DNA of 64,000 bases from Saccharopolyspora spinosa NRRL 18395 (GTDB taxonomy: Bacteria; Actinomycetota; Actinomycetes; Mycobacteriales; Pseudonocardiaceae): contig NZ_GL877879.1 of the NCBI RefSeq assembly GCF_000194155.1, forward strand, positions 508,634-572,633, given 5' to 3'. The position numbers were made by a program, and so were the translations under genes. Under the pieces are notes generated by a model that did no database searches, was not told where the DNA came from, and worked only from the letters and a program-made list of their open reading frames with translations. Position 1 is the first letter of the stretch. Each line of letters starts with the position of its first letter. Below, in pieces: positions 53,161-63,518 of this stretch.

Positions 53161-54099
53161 TCAACGGGAGGCGTCCGCAAGCCGCTCCAGCTCGGCGGAA
53201 GTGAGCGTTAGTTGGGCCGCCGGGAGCAGATCCGCTAGCTGTTCGGTGTTGCGGGCGCTGGCGATTGGCGCAGTAACACTCCGTTGCCCCAACAGCCACG
53301 CCAGTGCAACCGAAGGGATAGGCACGTTACGGAGTGTCGCGATTTCGTCCAGTCCAGCGAGTACTTTCACGCCGCGTTCGTCCAGATAGGTGCGGGCACC
53401 CTCGGCCCGCGGACTCTCCGAGCTGTCGCCGCCCGGCCGGTACTTGCCCGTCAGGAATCCCTTGGCCAGCGCGTAGTACGGCAGCACTGCCAGGTTCTCG
53501 CGAACGCAGAGTTCGGCGAGCTCGCCCTCGAAGTGGCCGCGCTCCACCAGGTTGTAGTGCGGCTGCAAGGCGTCGAAGCGGGCAAGGCCCTCACGGCGCG
53601 AGATCTCCAGCGCCTCGGCCAGGCGTGGTGCGGTGTAGTTCGACGCCGCGACGTAGCGGACCTTGCCCTCCCGCACCAGTTCGTCGAACGCGCCCAGCGT
53701 CTCGGCCAGCGGCGTGGCCTCGTCGTCGCTGTGCGCATAGTACAAGTCGATGTGATCGACTCCTAGGCGCCGCAACGAATCTTCGGCGGCGGCCTTGATG
53801 TTCGCCGCCGACAGGCCGGGTCGCCGATCCTGCCACCTGCCGACCTTTGTGGCGATCACGATGTCGTCGCGATTGCCCCGGGCGCGCAGCCACTCGCCGA
53901 TCAGCGTTTCCGACTCACCGCCCGAGTTGCCCGGAGCGAAAAAGGAATAACTGTCGGCGGTGTCGATGAAGTTGCCGCCCGCGGCGGAGTAGCGGTCCAG
54001 AACGTCGAAGGTCTCGTCGCGGTCGGCCGTCCAGCCGAACACGTTGCCACCGAGGCAAATGGGGAAGACGTTGAGTTCAGTGTTTCCGAGTCGAGCCAT
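53161..54099 (-). CDS. Aldo/keto reductase
   Basis: The 312-residue NADPH-dependent (beta/alpha)8 oxidoreductase has the catalytic tetrad visible: Asp and Tyr in FIDTADSYSFF, Lys in VIATKVG and His in LYYAHSDDEATP. LNVFPICLGGNVFGWTADRD and LAWLLGQRSVTAPIASARN are typical of AKR family 11/12-like enzymes. Substrate unknown. It is divergent from the TrmH-type gene with about 230 bp between. Confidence 0.92.
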   Translation of the reverse strand: MARLGNTELNVFPICLGGNVFGWTADRDETFDVLDRYSAAGGNFIDTADSYSFFAPGNSGGESETLIGEWLRARGNRDDIVIATKVGRWQDRRPGLSAANIKAAAEDSLRRLGVDHIDLYYAHSDDEATPLAETLGAFDELVREGKVRYVAASNYTAPRLAEALEISRREGLARFDALQPHYNLVERGHFEGELAELCVRENLAVLPYYALAKGFLTGKYRPGGDSSESPRAEGARTYLDERGVKVLAGLDEIATLRNVPIPSVALAWLLGQRSVTAPIASARNTEQLADLLPAAQLTLTSAELERLADASR

Positions 54100-54326
54100 G
54101 CCGCGAACCTACTCCTCGTGGAGTCGCCCGATCTGGTGGCGGACGGCACAGTCGTCGATCTTCGCGCGTTTTGCCCGGAATCCCAGGCGAATCCGGAGCA
54201 GGTCAAGGGGCGCAGCTGCATCTCCGGCACCGCCGATCCCACTGGCCGAGAACGACAACGCGGTTCACCCGCAACGCGCCAGCCGGGGCGGCCAGCCCGA
54301 TTCGCGGCGGGTGCGAGAATGCGGGC

Positions 54327-55130
54327 GTGGCGCACATTGTCGAGATCAGCGATGCCGACGACCCGAGGGTCGACGACTTCCGCGATCTGTCCCGCGCGGA
54401 CCGCCGCCCGGATCGCCCGGGCGGGCGCGGGCTGGTGATCGCCGAAGGCGTCGTGGTGGTCGAGCGGCTGCTCGCCTCGCCGTACCCGGTGCGGGCGCTG
54501 TTCGGGGTGCGCCGCCGGATCGAGGAACTGGCCGAGGCCACCGCGGCCCTCGACGTCCCCGCCTACGTCGCCGATGCCGGCGTGATGGCGAGCGTGGTCG
54601 GCTTCCACCTGAATCGCGGCGTGCTGGCGGTCGCCGACCGAGCCCCGGTCATCGAGCCGGCGGAGCTCATCGGCCGGTCCCGCCGCCTGGCGGTGCTGGA
54701 AGGCATCGGCGACCACGAGAACCTCGGCGCGCTGTTCCGCAACGCCGCCGCGCTCGGCATCGACGGCGTGCTGCTCGGCGCGGGATGTTCGGATCCGCTG
54801 TACCGGCGCAGCGTCCGGGTGTCGATGGGGCACGTGCTCCGGGTCCCGTTCGCCCACCTCACCTCCTGGCCGGAAGACCTCAAGCTGTTGCGCGACAACG
54901 GCTTCCGGATCGCCGCGCTCACCCCCCGAGCGGATTCGAAATCCCTTCGCGACGCGGAGCTGGACCGGGGTTCGGTGGCGGTGCTGCTCGGCTCGGAAGG
55001 CCCCGGGCTCACCGACGAGGCCATCGAGGCCGCGGAGGTCGCGGTCCGGATCCCGATGGTCAGCGGGGTGGATTCGCTCAACGTCGCCACCGCCGGCGCG
55101 ATCACCTTCCACGCGATGATCGGAGCGTGA
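54327..55130 (+). CDS. SpoU/TrmH-family RNA 2'-O-methyltransferase
   Basis: The 267-residue SPOUT methyltransferase acts on tRNA or rRNA. An N-terminal substrate-binding part (LVIAEGVVVVERLLASPYPV) precedes the SpoU domain with motif 1 EGIGDHENLGALFRNAAALG, motif 2 VAVLLGSEGPGLTDEAIEAA and motif 3 IPMVSGVDSLNVATAGAI. GTG 54327 gives MAHIVEISDADD. It overlaps the DUF2537 gene by its stop codon. Confidence 0.92.
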   Translation: MAHIVEISDADDPRVDDFRDLSRADRRPDRPGGRGLVIAEGVVVVERLLASPYPVRALFGVRRRIEELAEATAALDVPAYVADAGVMASVVGFHLNRGVLAVADRAPVIEPAELIGRSRRLAVLEGIGDHENLGALFRNAAALGIDGVLLGAGCSDPLYRRSVRVSMGHVLRVPFAHLTSWPEDLKLLRDNGFRIAALTPRADSKSLRDAELDRGSVAVLLGSEGPGLTDEAIEAAEVAVRIPMVSGVDSLNVATAGAITFHAMIGA

Positions 55131-55750
55131 TGGACGCCCGGGAATCCGGCTGGGAGCTGCACGCACGATCCGGTCGCGCGGTCCTGGTGCGCGGCGTCGG
55201 TCGCGAGGTCGACCCGGCCCGGCTGAGGCTGCCGGGTGCGCTGGTCGCTGCGCTGCACGAGTGGGCGCACGTGGTGGAGGCCGTGAAGGCCGAGGAAACC
55301 GCGGACAACGACGCGGAGCTGGTGTCGCAGCGCGGTCGCCAGTTGGCGATGCGGCTCGCGGCGGAGACCGGCGGGCAGATCGGCTACGTCGACCCGCTCA
55401 ACGGCGAACTGGACCGTATCGGCCGGCCGCGCTCGGCGCACGCGATACCTGGACGACGTGGCGGAACGCTCGCCCCGGTGTCGCCAACGCCGTGGGGGCC
55501 GGGCCTGGTGGTCAGCGCGATCATCGGGGCGATCGTGGCGGTGACCCTGGTGGTGGTGACGCAGGGGCTGGCGGACGTGAGCGGAATCCTCGCGGCGGTG
55601 GTCAATCTCGCGGTCGCGGCCGGGTTCACGCCGTCGATCTGGCTGGGCCGGAACGTCCCGGTCTGGCGCTGGGCGGCCTACGGAACGGCGGCGGGCATAG
55701 TCGCCGCCTGGATAACGCTGACCCTCAGCCTCCTCCGCCTCCTCAGCTGA
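55130..55750 (+). CDS. DUF2537 membrane protein
   Basis: The 206-residue product has a soluble N-terminal part (SGWELHARSGRAVLVRGVGR, HEWAHVVEAVKAEET) and two to three C-terminal helices (GLVVSAIIGAIVAVTLVVVT; FTPSIWLGRNVPVWRWAAYG). This fits DUF2537. ATG 55130 overlaps the methyltransferase stop; GTG 55127 is possible. Function unknown; translational coupling to the methyltransferase is notable. Confidence 0.82.
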   Translation: MDARESGWELHARSGRAVLVRGVGREVDPARLRLPGALVAALHEWAHVVEAVKAEETADNDAELVSQRGRQLAMRLAAETGGQIGYVDPLNGELDRIGRPRSAHAIPGRRGGTLAPVSPTPWGPGLVVSAIIGAIVAVTLVVVTQGLADVSGILAAVVNLAVAAGFTPSIWLGRNVPVWRWAAYGTAAGIVAAWITLTLSLLRLLS

Positions 55751-55772
55751 CGACCGCACCCCGGCCGACCAC

Positions 55773-56067
55773 GCAATTTCAAGGAGCGTTTTCCAGCCTG
55801 TTCTTGCGCTGCGGTGCGGGTAGCGGAACCTCAGCGGTCTTCTCGACTCCGGGATCCCGGGACTTGTGTATGACCGACCAACACGCGGCGTCGGAGCTGT
55901 CCTCGCAAGAAGACCGCTTAGAACCTGCGGCGGTGCCGGTTGCGAGGATGGGCCAAGGCGGCTACGCCGCTTGCGGCAGCACCGACTTCCAGCGTCGCGG
56001 CTGCGGATCGGCCAGGATGAAACGGCCCAATGGAAATCGGAACTCTGATTTCCATTTGAAATTTGGG
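55773..56067. mobile_element. Putative 295-bp MITE-like/palindromic element, copy B
   Basis: Shares with 15976-16190 the left end (AATTTC..GAGCGTTTTCCA.CCT.TTCTTGCG), the inner CTCAGCGGTCTTCTCG, a central GGGATCCCGGGA, the facing GAAGACCGCTTAGAACC, and the right end (CGGCCAGGATGAAACG, CCAATGGAAATCGGAA). It contains a longer middle part. A further half-palindrome lies at 56117-56140. No transposase or other reading frame is convincing. It lies between DUF2537 and sepH. Confidence 0.6.
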
Positions 56068-56154
56068 GAGTCGTCCACATCCGTCGACGCGTTGTGGTCC
56101 GACAGGCCGGCGGAGTGCAATTTCCATTGAAATCGAAGTGACCGTGGACATGCC

Positions 56155-56194
56155 AACGGGGCCGGGTGAGCTTGGTGCTCGCCCCGGCCCCGTT
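56155..56194 (-). terminator. Terminator after sepH
   Basis: AACGGGGCCGGGTGAGC and GCTCGCCCCGGCCCCGTT form a long stem with a 5-nt loop, 12 bp after the sepH stop. Confidence 0.8.
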
Positions 56195-56206
56195 GGGTTT
56201 CTGTCG

Positions 56207-57109
56207 TCAGCGGTGAGACCGGACGCCGAGCAGGACGTCCTCCCATGACGGCACGATCGGATGACTCTTGCGCCCGCGCCGCGGCTCCGCCTTGCGCTGC
56301 GCGTCGTCCTCCGCCGCCTCGGCGGTCGCGCCTTCGGCGCTTTCCTCCGCCGCCGGTTCCTCCACCGGCTCCGCCGGTGGGCCGGTGTCCGGGTCGGGGC
56401 TCGGAGCCTCCGGCCGCGCCGCGGCCGCCGGCTCCTCCACCCGCTCCTGCACCGGCTGCGCCTGCTGGTCGAGCTGCAGCGCTTCGCGCGCCAGCTCGGT
56501 GACCGGCCGAACCGTCCGCAGCGGGCGGTTCGGGGACGGGTCGAGCAGGTCGGCGGCGTGGTCGTCGAGCGCCGCGACTGTGCCGCCGTGCGCGCCCGGG
56601 TGGAAGACCCAGTGCGCGCGGTTCTCCGAGCGCCCGGCCTGCCAGGTCAGCTGCACGACCCACTTGCCGTCTTCGCCGCGCCAGGAGCCCCAGTTGGCTT
56701 CGGAGTACTCGTGGCCGCGCATGCCGAAGGTGTGCGCGACGACCTCGCCGAGCGTCTGGACGTCCGGGCCGTCTTCGCGGACCGGGTGCGCGCGTTGTGC
56801 CATCTCGGCGATCTGGGCGCGTTCGAGCAGCACGGGGTAGGCGTAGCGCTCGACCCGGTGCTCCGGGATGCCGGACGCTTCCGCGATCTGCGCTACGGAC
56901 GCGCCAGAGCGGATGCGGGCCTGGATTTCCCGGGGCCGCATCTGGGCTTCCATCTCGATCTGGACCTGGCCGAGCCTGGTGAGGTCACCGCGGGCTGCGG
57001 CACGCAGTCGTTCGTCGGCGGGCACGGTGAAGCGCTCACCGTTCTCCGGGTCCTCGCAGATGACGGATTCACCGTCCTCGTCGAGCCCGACCACTCGCAG
57101 CGCTCGCAT
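56207..57109 (-). CDS. sepH: Septation protein SepH
   Basis: The 300-residue protein regulates cell division by stimulating FtsZ assembly. The N-terminal DUF3071 domain (MRALRVVGLDEDGESVICED; helix-turn-helix-like ARIRSGASVAQIAEASGIPE; NWGSWRGEDGKWVVQLTW) covers about 1-170. A Glu/Pro/Ala-rich linker follows, then the conserved C-terminal KSHPIVPSWEDVLLGVRSH. ATG 57107-57109 is used because the domain starts there. It is encoded close to serC, the usual actinobacterial location. Confidence 0.95.
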   Translation of the reverse strand: MRALRVVGLDEDGESVICEDPENGERFTVPADERLRAAARGDLTRLGQVQIEMEAQMRPREIQARIRSGASVAQIAEASGIPEHRVERYAYPVLLERAQIAEMAQRAHPVREDGPDVQTLGEVVAHTFGMRGHEYSEANWGSWRGEDGKWVVQLTWQAGRSENRAHWVFHPGAHGGTVAALDDHAADLLDPSPNRPLRTVRPVTELAREALQLDQQAQPVQERVEEPAAAARPEAPSPDPDTGPPAEPVEEPAAEESAEGATAEAAEDDAQRKAEPRRGRKSHPIVPSWEDVLLGVRSHR

Positions 57110-57337
57110 ACGCCAGCCTCCCGCCGACCTACATGTCACCAAGCTGTGACAGTAACCCGGCGCGCCGCCTTGACGCGGGAGGCACGCCGGGCACGTCGTA
57201 TCCTCGTTGGTCGCTCTCTCCGGCTTCGATCTTGCCGGAAAGGTGGTGCTTGAGCGAACGGGTAAAACCACTCATTTTCCGTCAATATCACCAGTAGTAG
57301 CCGACTGTTCACTTAGAGGAGTGGCTGTTGGGTAAAA

Positions 57338-57369
57338 AGCCGCCGGGATCGGCCTCGATCCCGGCGGCT
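57338..57369 (-). terminator. Rho-independent terminator of serC
   Basis: AGCCGCCGGGATCG and CGATCCCGGCGGCT form a perfect 14-bp stem with a 4-nt loop, followed on the minus strand by a short T tract. It begins eight bases after the serC stop. Confidence 0.9.
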
Positions 57370-57376
57370 CTGTGTG

Positions 57377-58618
<1,242 letters not shown>

Positions 58619-58772
58619 TCAAGTGTTGCAGCAGCGTTTCCGGGGGGTGACCCCGGTGCTGCGAACAGCCGCACCGCAACTTACTGCGGACCATCGCAGT
58701 TGGCCAACATCCGCCGGGCGACATCACCTGATCTTGGTCGGCCCGCAGGGGCGCACGGCCCTGCGGCGCGAC

Positions 58773-59680
58773 TCAGACGAAGCCGGAGGCTCCGCAGCAC
58801 TTCTTGTACTTGCGGTCGGAGCCGCACCAGCAGGCGTCGTTGCGGCCCGGCGGCCAGGCGGTCGCCAGCCCGCGGCGGGCGGCTTCGGCGGCGAACTCCT
58901 CGCGGGCGGACCGCTCCCCAGGGGGTATTCCGCGGGACGCGGCGAAGTCCACCAGCGCCCCGATCGAGCCGGTGACCACGGCAGGTGCCAGGTGCTGCCG
59001 CAGGGCCCGCTGGACCTCCCGGCGGTGCTCCAGGTGCGTGGTGCCCGGGTACCAGCTCGGGCGTCCTCGTTGGAGCTCGGCGAATTCCGCCGGTGGCCAG
59101 TAGAGGACCGCGAGCCGTTCGGTCTCGTCGTGCCGCCGGATCTCGCGGATCTGCTCGCCGATCTGGCGGCCGTGGTCGGTCAGGCGGTCGAGGAGGTCGT
59201 CGAATCCGTCGTTCGGCAGGCCCAGCTCGCGGCGCAGGAGGCTGCGCTGGCGCAGCAGCTCGGAACCGGCATCGCCCTTCTCCAGCTCGACGTCCAGGCT
59301 CGGGACGAACCGGTTGACGCCGACGTTGAGCCAGCGCAGAGCCTCCTGGGGTGCGTCAACGAGCTGGTAAGCGATCGACGCCGTCACGTAGGCCCACTCG
59401 CAGTTCGAGCCCTCGCGGAGCAGCTGCGCGAAGCGTTCCTCGAGCTCGGAACCGGCATCGCCCTTCTCCATCTCCCGTGGAGCACGTTGTTGTCGTCGTC
59501 GACCTCGGCCGCGGCGCGCAGGGCCCGTTCCTCGCGCTCGTGCTCGCCCGCGAAATGCCAGTAATCCGCCGCCTCGACGAGGTCGTTGCACTGCTCGCCG
59601 CTGGTCTCCGCGTCGGCCTCCAGCGCTTCGGCGTACTCGACGTGCAACCGCCGCTGAGCATCGGTGGATGTGACCGTCAC
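58773..59680 (-). pseudogene. SEC-C motif protein, frameshifted
   Basis: The N-terminal frame from GTG 59680 reads MTVTSTDAQRRLHVEYAEAL and EAADYWHFAGEHEREERALR up to about 59485. From there a second frame continues with EERFAQLLREGSNCEWAYVT to the zinc-binding C-terminus RNDACWCGSDRKYKKCCG. A 28-bp sequence occurs twice (59257-59284, 59443-59470), each time encoding EKGDAGSEL in the second frame, and the upstream copy sits at the frameshift. TPR-like repeats with a SEC-C end are a common layout; the zinc motif binds nucleic acid or protein partners in other families. Confidence 0.7.
59257..59470. repeat. 28-bp direct repeat, copies at 59257-59284 and 59443-59470
   Basis: Both copies read agctcggaaccggcatcgcc followed by cttctcca. 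They lie 186 bp apart in the SEC-C gene. An exact 28-bp match is too long for chance and is not explained by protein repeats elsewhere in the gene. Confidence 0.85.
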
Positions 59681-59727
59681 TACACCACGCTACCGCCGCT
59701 GGGAGGTGCTTCGGGGCGCGGTTCGGA

Positions 59728-60020
59728 GCGAACGGACTGTTCGCGCCGGTAGACGACGTGAGCGGTCCGTTCACTTCACGAGTTTCTTTCCGGGGCGGTG
59801 CTTGGCGCGAACGGACTGTCCGTGCCGGTAGAGGTGGTGAGCGGTCCGTTCACTTCGCGAGTTTCTTCCCGGGGCGGTGCTGGTGGTGGCGTTGGTGTGT
59901 GAGGCGGTCAGTGCTTCGGGTTTCTGGTGTCGCGATGGGGGTTGTGATGGGTGTCGCGGTTTGGGGCGAACGGACCGTTTGTGTCAGTAGACGACGTGAG
60001 TGGTCCGTTCGCTTCACCTC
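59728..60020. repeat. Three copies of the CGAACGGAC...GGTCCGTTC repeat
   Basis: Units begin at 59728, 59807 (79 bp later) and 59966. Each has the form GCGAACGGACTGT.CG.GCCGGTAG followed by GTGAGCGGTCCGTTCACTTC. The arms can pair. They resemble the arms in the 88-bp array at 10076-10566, so both belong to one family, here between the SEC-C gene and citA (minus strand). Confidence 0.8.
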
Positions 60021-60047
60021 CGCCACCGGAGACGGAGCACGCCGCGA

Positions 60048-61175
60048 TCACACCGGTGCGATCAGCTGGTTGATGGAGTCCCAGCCCGCGACGTCCTGCG
60101 GGGAGCGTGGGTTCGGGCCGACGTACTGCGCCGACGGACGCACTAGGCGGCCGGTGCGCTGCTGCTCCAGGATGTGCGCCGACCAGCCCGCGAGCCGGGC
60201 GCAGGTGAACATCGCCGGCATCATCGCCGTCGGGACCTGGGCGAAGTCGAGCACCACCGCGGCCCAGAACTCCACGTTGGTCTCGATCTGCCGGTCCGGT
60301 CGGCGCTCCCGCAGGACCGTCAGCGCGGCCTGCTCCAGCTCCCGGGCCACCTCGAAGCGCGGCGCGCGGAGCTGGTCGCAGGTGTTGCGCAGCACCCGGG
60401 CCCGCGGGTCCTCGGCGCGGTAGACGCGGTGGCCGAAGCCCATCAGCCGCCCGCCGCGGTCCAGGATCGACGTCACCACTCCGCGCGCGTCGCCGGTGCG
60501 CTCGGCCTCCTCGATCATCGGCAGCACCCGGGCCGGGGCGCCGCCGTGCAGCGGGCCGGACATCGCGCCGACCGCCCCGGATAGGCAGGCGGCGACGTCG
60601 GCGCCGGTGGAGGCGATGACCCGGGCGGTGAACGTGGAGGCGTTCAGCCCGTGCTCGGCCGCCGATACCCAGTACGCGTCGAGCGCTTGCACGTGTTTGG
60701 GGTCCGGTTCGCCGCGCCACCGGATCAGGAACTGCTCGGTGGCCGTCGCGGCTTCTGCGATCCGGGCGTGCGGAACCGGCGGCTGGTCGCCGCGCGCGGA
60801 CTGCGCCACGAACGACAACCCGAGCGCGCTGGAACGCGCCAGCTGCGCGCGGGCCTGCTGCTCGTCGATGTCCAGCAGCGGCGGAAAACCGGCGGTCGGC
60901 GCGATCATCGCCAGTGCGGCTTGGACGTCTGTCCGCACGTCGCCGGTGCTGACCGGCAGGACTGCGTCGTCGGCAGCCGGCAGGCCGTCGCCGAAGCGAC
61001 CATCCACCAGCAGCGCCCAGACGTCGCCGAAGGACACCGTGCCAACCAGGTCCTCGATGTCGACGCCGCGGTAGCGCAGCGCTCCGCCGTCGCGGTCGGG
61101 TTCGGCGATCTCGGTCTGGAAGGCGACCACGCCCTCCAGACCAGGGCGGAATTCGGACTGGCCCGCGTTGCTCAT
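60048..61175 (-). CDS. citA: Citrate synthase, type 2 (CitA-like)
   Basis: The 375-residue enzyme condenses acetyl-CoA (or propionyl-CoA in methylcitrate synthases) with oxaloacetate. Active-site stretches are SAAEHGLNASTFTARVIAST, GPLHGGAPARVLPMIEE, GFGHRVYRAEDPRARVLR and the late Asp-region LDFAQVP. It resembles the short actinobacterial citrate synthase 2 encoded near serC and pdxH. ATG 61173-61175 (MSNAGQSEFRPG) is favoured. A CRP-like half-site is noted upstream. Confidence 0.92.
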   Translation of the reverse strand: MSNAGQSEFRPGLEGVVAFQTEIAEPDRDGGALRYRGVDIEDLVGTVSFGDVWALLVDGRFGDGLPAADDAVLPVSTGDVRTDVQAALAMIAPTAGFPPLLDIDEQQARAQLARSSALGLSFVAQSARGDQPPVPHARIAEAATATEQFLIRWRGEPDPKHVQALDAYWVSAAEHGLNASTFTARVIASTGADVAACLSGAVGAMSGPLHGGAPARVLPMIEEAERTGDARGVVTSILDRGGRLMGFGHRVYRAEDPRARVLRNTCDQLRAPRFEVARELEQAALTVLRERRPDRQIETNVEFWAAVVLDFAQVPTAMMPAMFTCARLAGWSAHILEQQRTGRLVRPSAQYVGPNPRSPQDVAGWDSINQLIAPV

Positions 61176-61442
61176 GGCTGCCTCGTCTCCTCGGTGTTCG
61201 GGGCCGCGCGTGTGCGGCTCGGGGGACGTGGCGGGGCGTCGTGAACACAGTGCACCCGCCCGCGAGGTGAAAGCAATCGGATTCACCGGGAGAAATCGCC
61301 GGAATGAGCTAGATCACACGATCCGCAAATAATTAAGTTAGCGGCGCAAAATTCTGGAGAAAAGGTTGTAATGGTTCAATTCTCCGCATAAAACTGCAGT
61401 AAGCGCCGGGTGTTGCCGGTCCGTGTGTGTTGAATAGATTTC

Positions 61443-61745
61443 CTGCACCTTGTTCCTCATGAGCGCGACAAGTTGCTCGTCTACGTTGCGGCCCGCCTAG
61501 CGCGCGAGCGGCTGGGCCGTGGACTGAAGCTGAACGACCCCGAAGCGGTGGCCATGATCGCCGACCACGTCGCGGAGGGTGCTCGGGACGGCCGGACCGT
61601 CTCGGGGCTTATGCAGAGCGGCCGCCAGGCGCTGCGTGCCGACCAGGGGCTCGACGGAGTGCCCGAGATGATCCACGACGTGCCGGTCGACGCGACCTTC
61701 CCGAACGGCACGAAGCTGGTCACGGTGCACGACCCGATCACCTGA
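61443..61745 (+). pseudogene. ureA: Urease gamma subunit, start codon degraded
   Basis: The frame reads [60 protein letters not shown] and ends [19 protein letters not shown], a nearly complete UreA of 100 residues. The usual ATG or GTG before HL is a CTG (61443), and the next start in frame is a TTG ten codons later. With no urease alpha gene in place it is a relic. Confidence 0.75.
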
Positions 61746-61799
61746 AGCGGCGGCCCCGGCCGGCCACTGATCTCGAATCGACATTCGCGACGAGTTGCC

Positions 61800-61980
61800 G
61801 TGCTTCCCAAGGAGATCACCGGCTACGGCCCCATTCCGCCGAATCCGGGCCGGGAACGCATCCGGATCCCCGTCGTCAACCGCGCCGACCGCGCCGTGCA
61901 GGTCGGCTCCCACTGCCGCTTCGACGCGGTGAACTCTGGCCTGGAGTTCGACCTGGCCAAGGCCTGGTGCTACCGCCTGG
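61800..61980 (+). pseudogene. ureB: Urease beta subunit, N-terminal fragment
   Basis: VLPKEITGYGPIPPNPGRER, then VVNRADRAVQVGSHCRFDAV and LEFDLAKAWCYRL are clearly UreB. Homology ends near 61980, after about 60 of roughly 100 residues, and no ureC follows. Confidence 0.8.
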
Positions 61981-62559
61981 GACGAGGACTCGGGCGCCAC
62001 CCCGGCGATGCTGGACAGCGCGCTGCGGGGGCTCAGGAATCGGCGTCCAGGTCGCGCTGCACGCCGCACCCTCATCGAGGCCGGGTCCTACGAGCCACCC
62101 TGGCGGCCGTAAACGGCCGCTTGATCAGTGCTTTCACGTCGATGGCGCCGGTTGGCGCAGCTTCAAGGACAAGGAAGGGGCTGGCTTCCACGGCCTCCGC
62201 GACACCCCGAAAGTGCTCGCGGTCGTGGTCGGGTGCGGCGCTCGCGGAATCCGCGCAATTAGTCCGTTAGTCCGTTCTGGCCGGCAGGGTGCGTTTTCTC
62301 GTGAGGCGCGGGATGTGCGGTTCCGGCGGTCGTTGATGGTCGCGCGGGCGTCCGAACGGGTGTGGGAACGATCACTGCATCGGTTGCGGAATCGATCGTG
62401 TAGCACCATCGATTCGGCGTCCGTTCGGATCCCGTTTACCGTCGTACGCGTGGTTGGCGCCACCAATCGTGTCACGCCGGCCGTCCAACCCGTACCGTCC
62501 GGCGAACAGCCGGAGAAGTCGAGTCGTGCCGCTGCCGGGCGAGTCATGGAGGAAAAAGC
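61981..62559. other. Unassigned region with scrambled coding remnants
   Basis: The 579 bp between the urease remnant and pdxH have open stretches (for example DQCFHVDGAGWRSFKDKEG near 62120-62180) that look coding but match nothing I recognise and lack a start. GC content falls around 62360-62470, where the pdxH promoter probably lies. Confidence 0.4.
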
Positions 62560-63213
62560 ATGTCGGAGACCAACGTCGCGTTGCCGTCCATGCGGGTGTC
62601 CTACGAGGCCGGGGCGCTGAACGAGTCGTCGCTCGCCGCCACCTGGTACGAGCAGCTCCAGCTGTGGTTCGACGAAGCGGTGCGGGCCGACCTCATCGAG
62701 CCGAACGCGATGGTGCTGGCCACGGCCGACACCAACGGCATCCCGTCCTCTCGCACCGTGCTCTGCAAGGGCTTCGACGAGCGCGGCGTGGTGTTCTTCA
62801 CCAACTACACCTCGGCGAAGAGCCACGACCTCAAGGCCACCCAGGTGGCCGCCGCGACCTTCCCGTGGCTGGGCCTGCAGCGCCAGGTCAACGTGCGCGG
62901 CACGGTGGAGAAGGTGTCGTCCGCCGAGACCGCCGAGTACTGGGCGGAGCGCCCGCGTGGCTCCCAGCTGGGTGCCTGGGCGTCGCCGCAGTCGCAGGTG
63001 GTCGCCGGCCGCGAGGCGCTGAAGTCGTCGCTGAGCGGCATCCAGCGACGCTTCGCCGACGCCGAGAAGGTGCCGGTGCCGCCGCACTGGGGCGGTTGGC
63101 GGATCCGCCCGGATTACGTGGAGTTCTGGCAGGGCCGCCCGGACCGCCTGCACGACCGTTTGCGCTTCCGTCGCTCCAACGACCTCTGGACCGTCGAGCG
63201 CCTCGCACCCTGA
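62560..63213 (+). CDS. pdxH: Pyridoxamine 5'-phosphate oxidase PdxH
   Basis: The 217-residue FMN enzyme oxidises pyridoxine/pyridoxamine 5'-phosphate to PLP. Motifs are EPNAMVLATADTNGIPSSRT, VLCKGFDERGVVFFTNYTSA, SQLGAWASPQSQVV and the C-terminal RIRPDYVEFWQGRPDRLHDR with RLAP end. ATG 62560 follows GGAGGAAAAAGC. It may have been kept close to serC by a shared PLP theme, but the genes are on different strands. A hairpin follows directly. Confidence 0.96.
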   Translation: MSETNVALPSMRVSYEAGALNESSLAATWYEQLQLWFDEAVRADLIEPNAMVLATADTNGIPSSRTVLCKGFDERGVVFFTNYTSAKSHDLKATQVAAATFPWLGLQRQVNVRGTVEKVSSAETAEYWAERPRGSQLGAWASPQSQVVAGREALKSSLSGIQRRFADAEKVPVPPHWGGWRIRPDYVEFWQGRPDRLHDRLRFRRSNDLWTVERLAP

Positions 63214-63220
63214 GCTGCAT

Positions 63221-63269
63221 CACCCGGGCGGTGCGCAGTTCTTGCGAGGAAATGCGCACCACCCGGGTC
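63221..63269 (+). terminator. Terminator after pdxH
   Basis: CACCCGGGCGGTGCGCA and TGCGCACCACCCGGGTC pair over about 15 bp around a 15-nt loop, eight bases after the stop. Confidence 0.8.
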
Positions 63270-63329
63270 TGAATGGCAGCGGCGCCGAAGCGCCACCTCA
63301 CAGGGGGTGGAGGTCGGGCGAGGGGTTGG

Positions 63330-63351
63330 CGCGATTTTTCGAGAAATCGCG
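63330..63351. repeat. Palindrome CGCGATTTtTCGAgAAATCGCG
   Basis: A 22-bp palindrome with one mismatched pair, same family as 28319-28338. It lies in the 305-bp gap between pdxH and the MFS gene, which otherwise holds the pdxH terminator and presumably the MFS promoter. Confidence 0.7.
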
Positions 63352-63518
63352 TCCTGCATCGGCCAGGCCGGCGTTTCCGCAGGTGGTCGAAGCCGTGTTG
63401 GTCCTAACCAATTTTGGGGTGGGTTTTGTCCGGTTCGGCGGAAACCCGTTAGACTTCGGTCACATGGGCCCGGAAATAACATGCCGTTAGCCTGTCTAAT
63501 CGCTAGGGTTTTGCATCC

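Noticed and set aside
51563..53389. 608-codon open frame antisense to the GCS2-type gene
   Set aside because: His/Arg/Val-rich shadow typical of high-GC antisense; no start signal or domain.
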